Below the pieces are notes generated by a model. That model had not been told where the DNA came from and did not search any database. It saw only the letters and a program-made list of their open reading frames with translations. Shown piece by piece: positions 7,430 through 8,819 of a stretch of 8,819 bases of DNA (the stretch's first letter is position 1; each line of letters opens with the position of its first letter). The translations under genes and the position numbers were made by a program. The stretch is from an uncultured Gemmatimonadota bacterium (GTDB lineage: Bacteria > Gemmatimonadota > Gemmatimonadetes > Longimicrobiales > Gaopeijiaceae): positions 1 to 8,819 of the forward strand of contig CAKZOQ010000523.1 in the NCBI GenBank assembly GCA_937136445.1. Reading direction: 5' to 3'.

Positions 7430-8043
7430 CGAGACCATCCCTCGTGAAAGGGAAAGGCGTCGGTGTGGGCGATCTTCGCCCAACGTCCTGGTGCGACGTA
7501 GGCGAGGAGCGGCTCCCCTTGGAGGAGGTCGGCGTCGTCGGTGTCGGCCCGTCGGAGGGCATCGTCGGCCACCCACGCCTGGACCACCCGCCCGGCGATG
7601 AGGCTGTTCTCCCCGAACCCGTCGACGATGCGGTCCGTCTCGCACTCCAGGTGGACCAGGGCCTCCCGGAGGAGGACCCCATCCACCGTCGGCGCCGGAA
7701 TCGTCTCGAGAAGGCCCAGCGACGGCTTTTCGTCGTCCTCGCACCGCGGGGCGGCTGCCAGACTCGTGGAGAGCACCTGCGAGGGACGCGGAAAGGAGAG
7801 GGTGAAAACCCCCTCCCTGCGAGCGTTCCGGTAGGTGGCGTGGCGCGGAGTGCACACGAAGCCCACGTAGTTCTGCCACCCGAGGGCCGTCACCATGTGC
7901 TTGGGAGCGAGGTCGTGGCTGCCGTCGGGCTCCCGGGTGCCCACGACCACCAGGGGGGCCACCTGGAAGAAGCGGTTCCAGATGGGTCGTTCGGTTCCCA
8001 GAGGGATCCATCCCTCGAGTCCGGATTCCTCAGAATCGGGCAT
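7426..8043 (-). CDS. FMN-binding split-barrel (flavin reductase-like) protein
   Basis: The 205-residue product matches the flavin-reductase-like FMN-binding domain family in order and length. APLVVVGTREPDGSHDLAPK (29-48) is the usual first beta hairpin, VTALGWQN (51-58) and VGFVCTP (60-66) the next strand, ATYRNARREGVFTLSFP (69-85) the ligand-contact helix and strand, and EALVHLECE (127-135) the characteristic Glu/Cys-containing strand. Members bind FMN and act as NAD(P)H:flavin oxidoreductases or as subunits supplying reduced flavin; some have other roles. No partner monooxygenase is visible in this window. The ATG at 8043 is chosen because GAGGTGA lies exactly 5 bases upstream; an in-frame GTG at 8052 lies inside that sequence. 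It is the first gene of the coupled cassette with the M20 and P-loop genes. Specific substrate unknown. Confidence 0.88.
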   Translation of the reverse strand: MPDSEESGLEGWIPLGTERPIWNRFFQVAPLVVVGTREPDGSHDLAPKHMVTALGWQNYVGFVCTPRHATYRNARREGVFTLSFPRPSQVLSTSLAAAPRCEDDEKPSLGLLETIPAPTVDGVLLREALVHLECETDRIVDGFGENSLIAGRVVQAWVADDALRRADTDDADLLQGEPLLAYVAPGRWAKIAHTDAFPFHEGWSR

Positions 8044-8048
8044 GGACG

Positions 8049-8055
8049 TCACCTC
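8049..8055 (-). promoter_or_regulatory. Near-consensus Shine-Dalgarno deciding the start at 8043
   Basis: GAGGTGA is fully complementary to the 16S rRNA anti-Shine-Dalgarno core and is placed 5 bases before the ATG at 8043. It makes the in-frame GTG at 8052 an unlikely start. Confidence 0.6.
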
Positions 8056-8071
8056 GCTCGTTGCGCGTCAT

Positions 8072-8090
8072 CCCCGGGGTCTCGCCGGGG
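8072..8090 (-). other. GC-rich stem-loop in the leader of the FMN gene
   Basis: CCCCGG-CGAGACC-CCGGGG gives a 6-base-pair stem with a 7-base loop, 28 bases before the FMN gene start. No T-run follows. It may be part of a leader structure; at this GC content a chance occurrence is also plausible. Confidence 0.25.
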
Positions 8091-8128
8091 CCTACCCGAA
8101 TCTCGGGACCCACCGACCGGAGGGCAAA

Positions 8129-8148
8129 CCCGGCCAGCTGGAGCCGGG
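8129..8148 (-). terminator. Possible weak terminator after the receiver-like gene
   Basis: CCCGGC-TCCAGCTG-GCCGGG forms a 6-base-pair GC stem, followed on the minus strand by TTT. It lies 37 bases after the stop of the receiver-like gene, so its position is right for a terminator, but the T-run is too short for confidence. It would separate the receiver-like gene from the FMN/M20/P-loop cassette. Confidence 0.3.
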
Positions 8149-8185
8149 GGACGGAGCGACCCCACCTCCCGCGGTCGCACTCGGT

Positions 8186-8776
8186 TCATCTCGCCGCTTC
8201 GATCTCCAGGCGCCGGAGGATCCGCTCCAGGAGGAACGACACCCGAGCCGCCTCCACAGGCGGTCGCAGGTAGTCGGTGAAGCCGTGATCCACCAGGAGT
8301 TGCTCCACCTCGAGGTCGTCGTGGGGAAGGAGGACCACACCCGGGAGGTCCGGACGCACCATGAGGAAGGCGTCGCGGGCGTCGGCCAGGCGCTGGATGC
8401 CCGGCTCCCCGACCTCCTCGAGGTGGAGGAGGGCCACCGCCGCCCCCTGGACCTCGGCCCACACGGCGGCGGCGGGGATGTCCCCCTCCATGTGCAACCG
8501 GACCCCGGCCATGACCGCCCCTCGCCTCACGACCTCCCGGACCCCCGGATCCCGTGCCACGAGGACCGCCCGCGGGGGCGCGTCGGCGTCCACGGAAGCC
8601 TCGGGAAGATCGGGCGCGCGGGGGGTCGATGCATCAGGTCCGGACCCGGACCGGGCCCGACCCGCGCGCTCCCCCCGCCGGGACTCCCCGGTCAGGAGGT
8701 CCGAACCCATCACCCGACGGATCTCGGCGACATCGGTGTCCCCAACCTGCGCCCGGCTCACGGCGATCTCCGCCAT
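8186..8776 (-). CDS. Small protein with degenerate receiver-like (CheY-fold) domain
   Basis: The 196-residue product has an N-terminal part of unknown nature (1-30), a low-complexity Arg/Gly/Ser/Pro linker (about 31-68) and a domain at 69-190 that follows receiver-fold order. AVLVARDP (70-77) is the first strand, AVALLHLEE (113-121) the phosphoacceptor strand, GVVLLPHDD (146-154) the fourth strand, and FTDYLRPPVEAA (166-177) matches the usual ADDYLxKPF region. The acidic pair after strand one is reduced, the phosphoacceptor Asp is replaced by H118, and the conserved Lys is R171, so phosphorylation is unlikely. No DNA-binding output domain is present. The ATG at 8776 has GGGAGGG 9 bases upstream. 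The frame is open to the right edge of the window, so a longer protein starting outside cannot be excluded. Probably regulatory; partner unknown. Confidence 0.7.
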   Translation of the reverse strand: MAEIAVSRAQVGDTDVAEIRRVMGSDLLTGESRRGERAGRARSGSGPDASTPRAPDLPEASVDADAPPRAVLVARDPGVREVVRRGAVMAGVRLHMEGDIPAAAVWAEVQGAAVALLHLEEVGEPGIQRLADARDAFLMVRPDLPGVVLLPHDDLEVEQLLVDHGFTDYLRPPVEAARVSFLLERILRRLEIEAAR

Positions 8777-8819
8777 GGTCCTCATCCCTCCCTCTCGGGC
8801 CAGCGCCCGCAAGTCTGCC

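Noticed and set aside
7430..8011. N-terminal extension of the M20 protein
   Set aside because: It is a shifted frame of the FMN gene; the ATGA junction at 7429 gives the normal M20 length.
8099..8127. Promoter-like TTGCCC - 17 bases - GAGATT before the FMN gene
   Set aside because: The -10 box matches only 3 of 6 and overlaps no other support; could be chance.
7444..8280. 278-codon open frame on the plus strand
   Set aside because: Antisense to the FMN gene and spans the intergenic gap; no recognisable motif.

Overview
The window is very GC-rich, and every gene I can support lies on the minus strand, so transcription runs from high to low coordinates. It holds seven complete coding regions and the first 12 codons of an eighth gene at the left edge. 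There is no tRNA, rRNA, CRISPR array, insertion sequence or phage gene. High GC, a secreted M14 carboxypeptidase with acidic calcium-type loops, and tight ATGA/GTGA/TGATG gene junctions suggest a free-living, peptide-degrading bacterium. A Gemmatimonadota-like or similar high-GC soil or marine lineage would fit, but this is an impression from gene style and not a phylogenetic result.

In transcription order, the first gene (8776-8186) encodes a small protein ending in a receiver-like (CheY-like) domain that has lost its phosphoacceptor and conserved lysine. After 142 bases with two GC-rich stem-loops comes a translationally coupled three-gene cassette. It consists of an FMN-binding split-barrel protein (8043-7426), an M20 metallohydrolase resembling glutamate carboxypeptidase G2 (7429-6212, ATGA overlap), and a P-loop protein with a dethiobiotin-synthetase-like GKT motif and an unfamiliar N-terminal domain (6215-5202, GTGA overlap with a strong GGAGGGG Shine-Dalgarno).

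A 151-base gap follows, then a secreted M14 zinc carboxypeptidase (5050-3308). Thirty bases on are two consecutive CPA2/Kef-type cation:proton antiporters, each with a C-terminal TrkA-N nucleotide-binding domain (3277-1619 and 1619-33). They are joined by a TGATG stop/start. The second antiporter in turn overlaps (ATGA) the start of a gene that leaves the window and whose first residues resemble a glyoxalase-like protein.

Two functional themes emerge. One is extracellular and intracellular peptide or acyl-amino-acid breakdown (M14, M20 and possibly the P-loop protein). The other is ion and pH homeostasis or electrophile response (paired Kef-like antiporters plus a possible glyoxalase-like partner). 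The best candidate for something undescribed is the FMN-barrel / M20 / P-loop cassette, particularly the P-loop protein.
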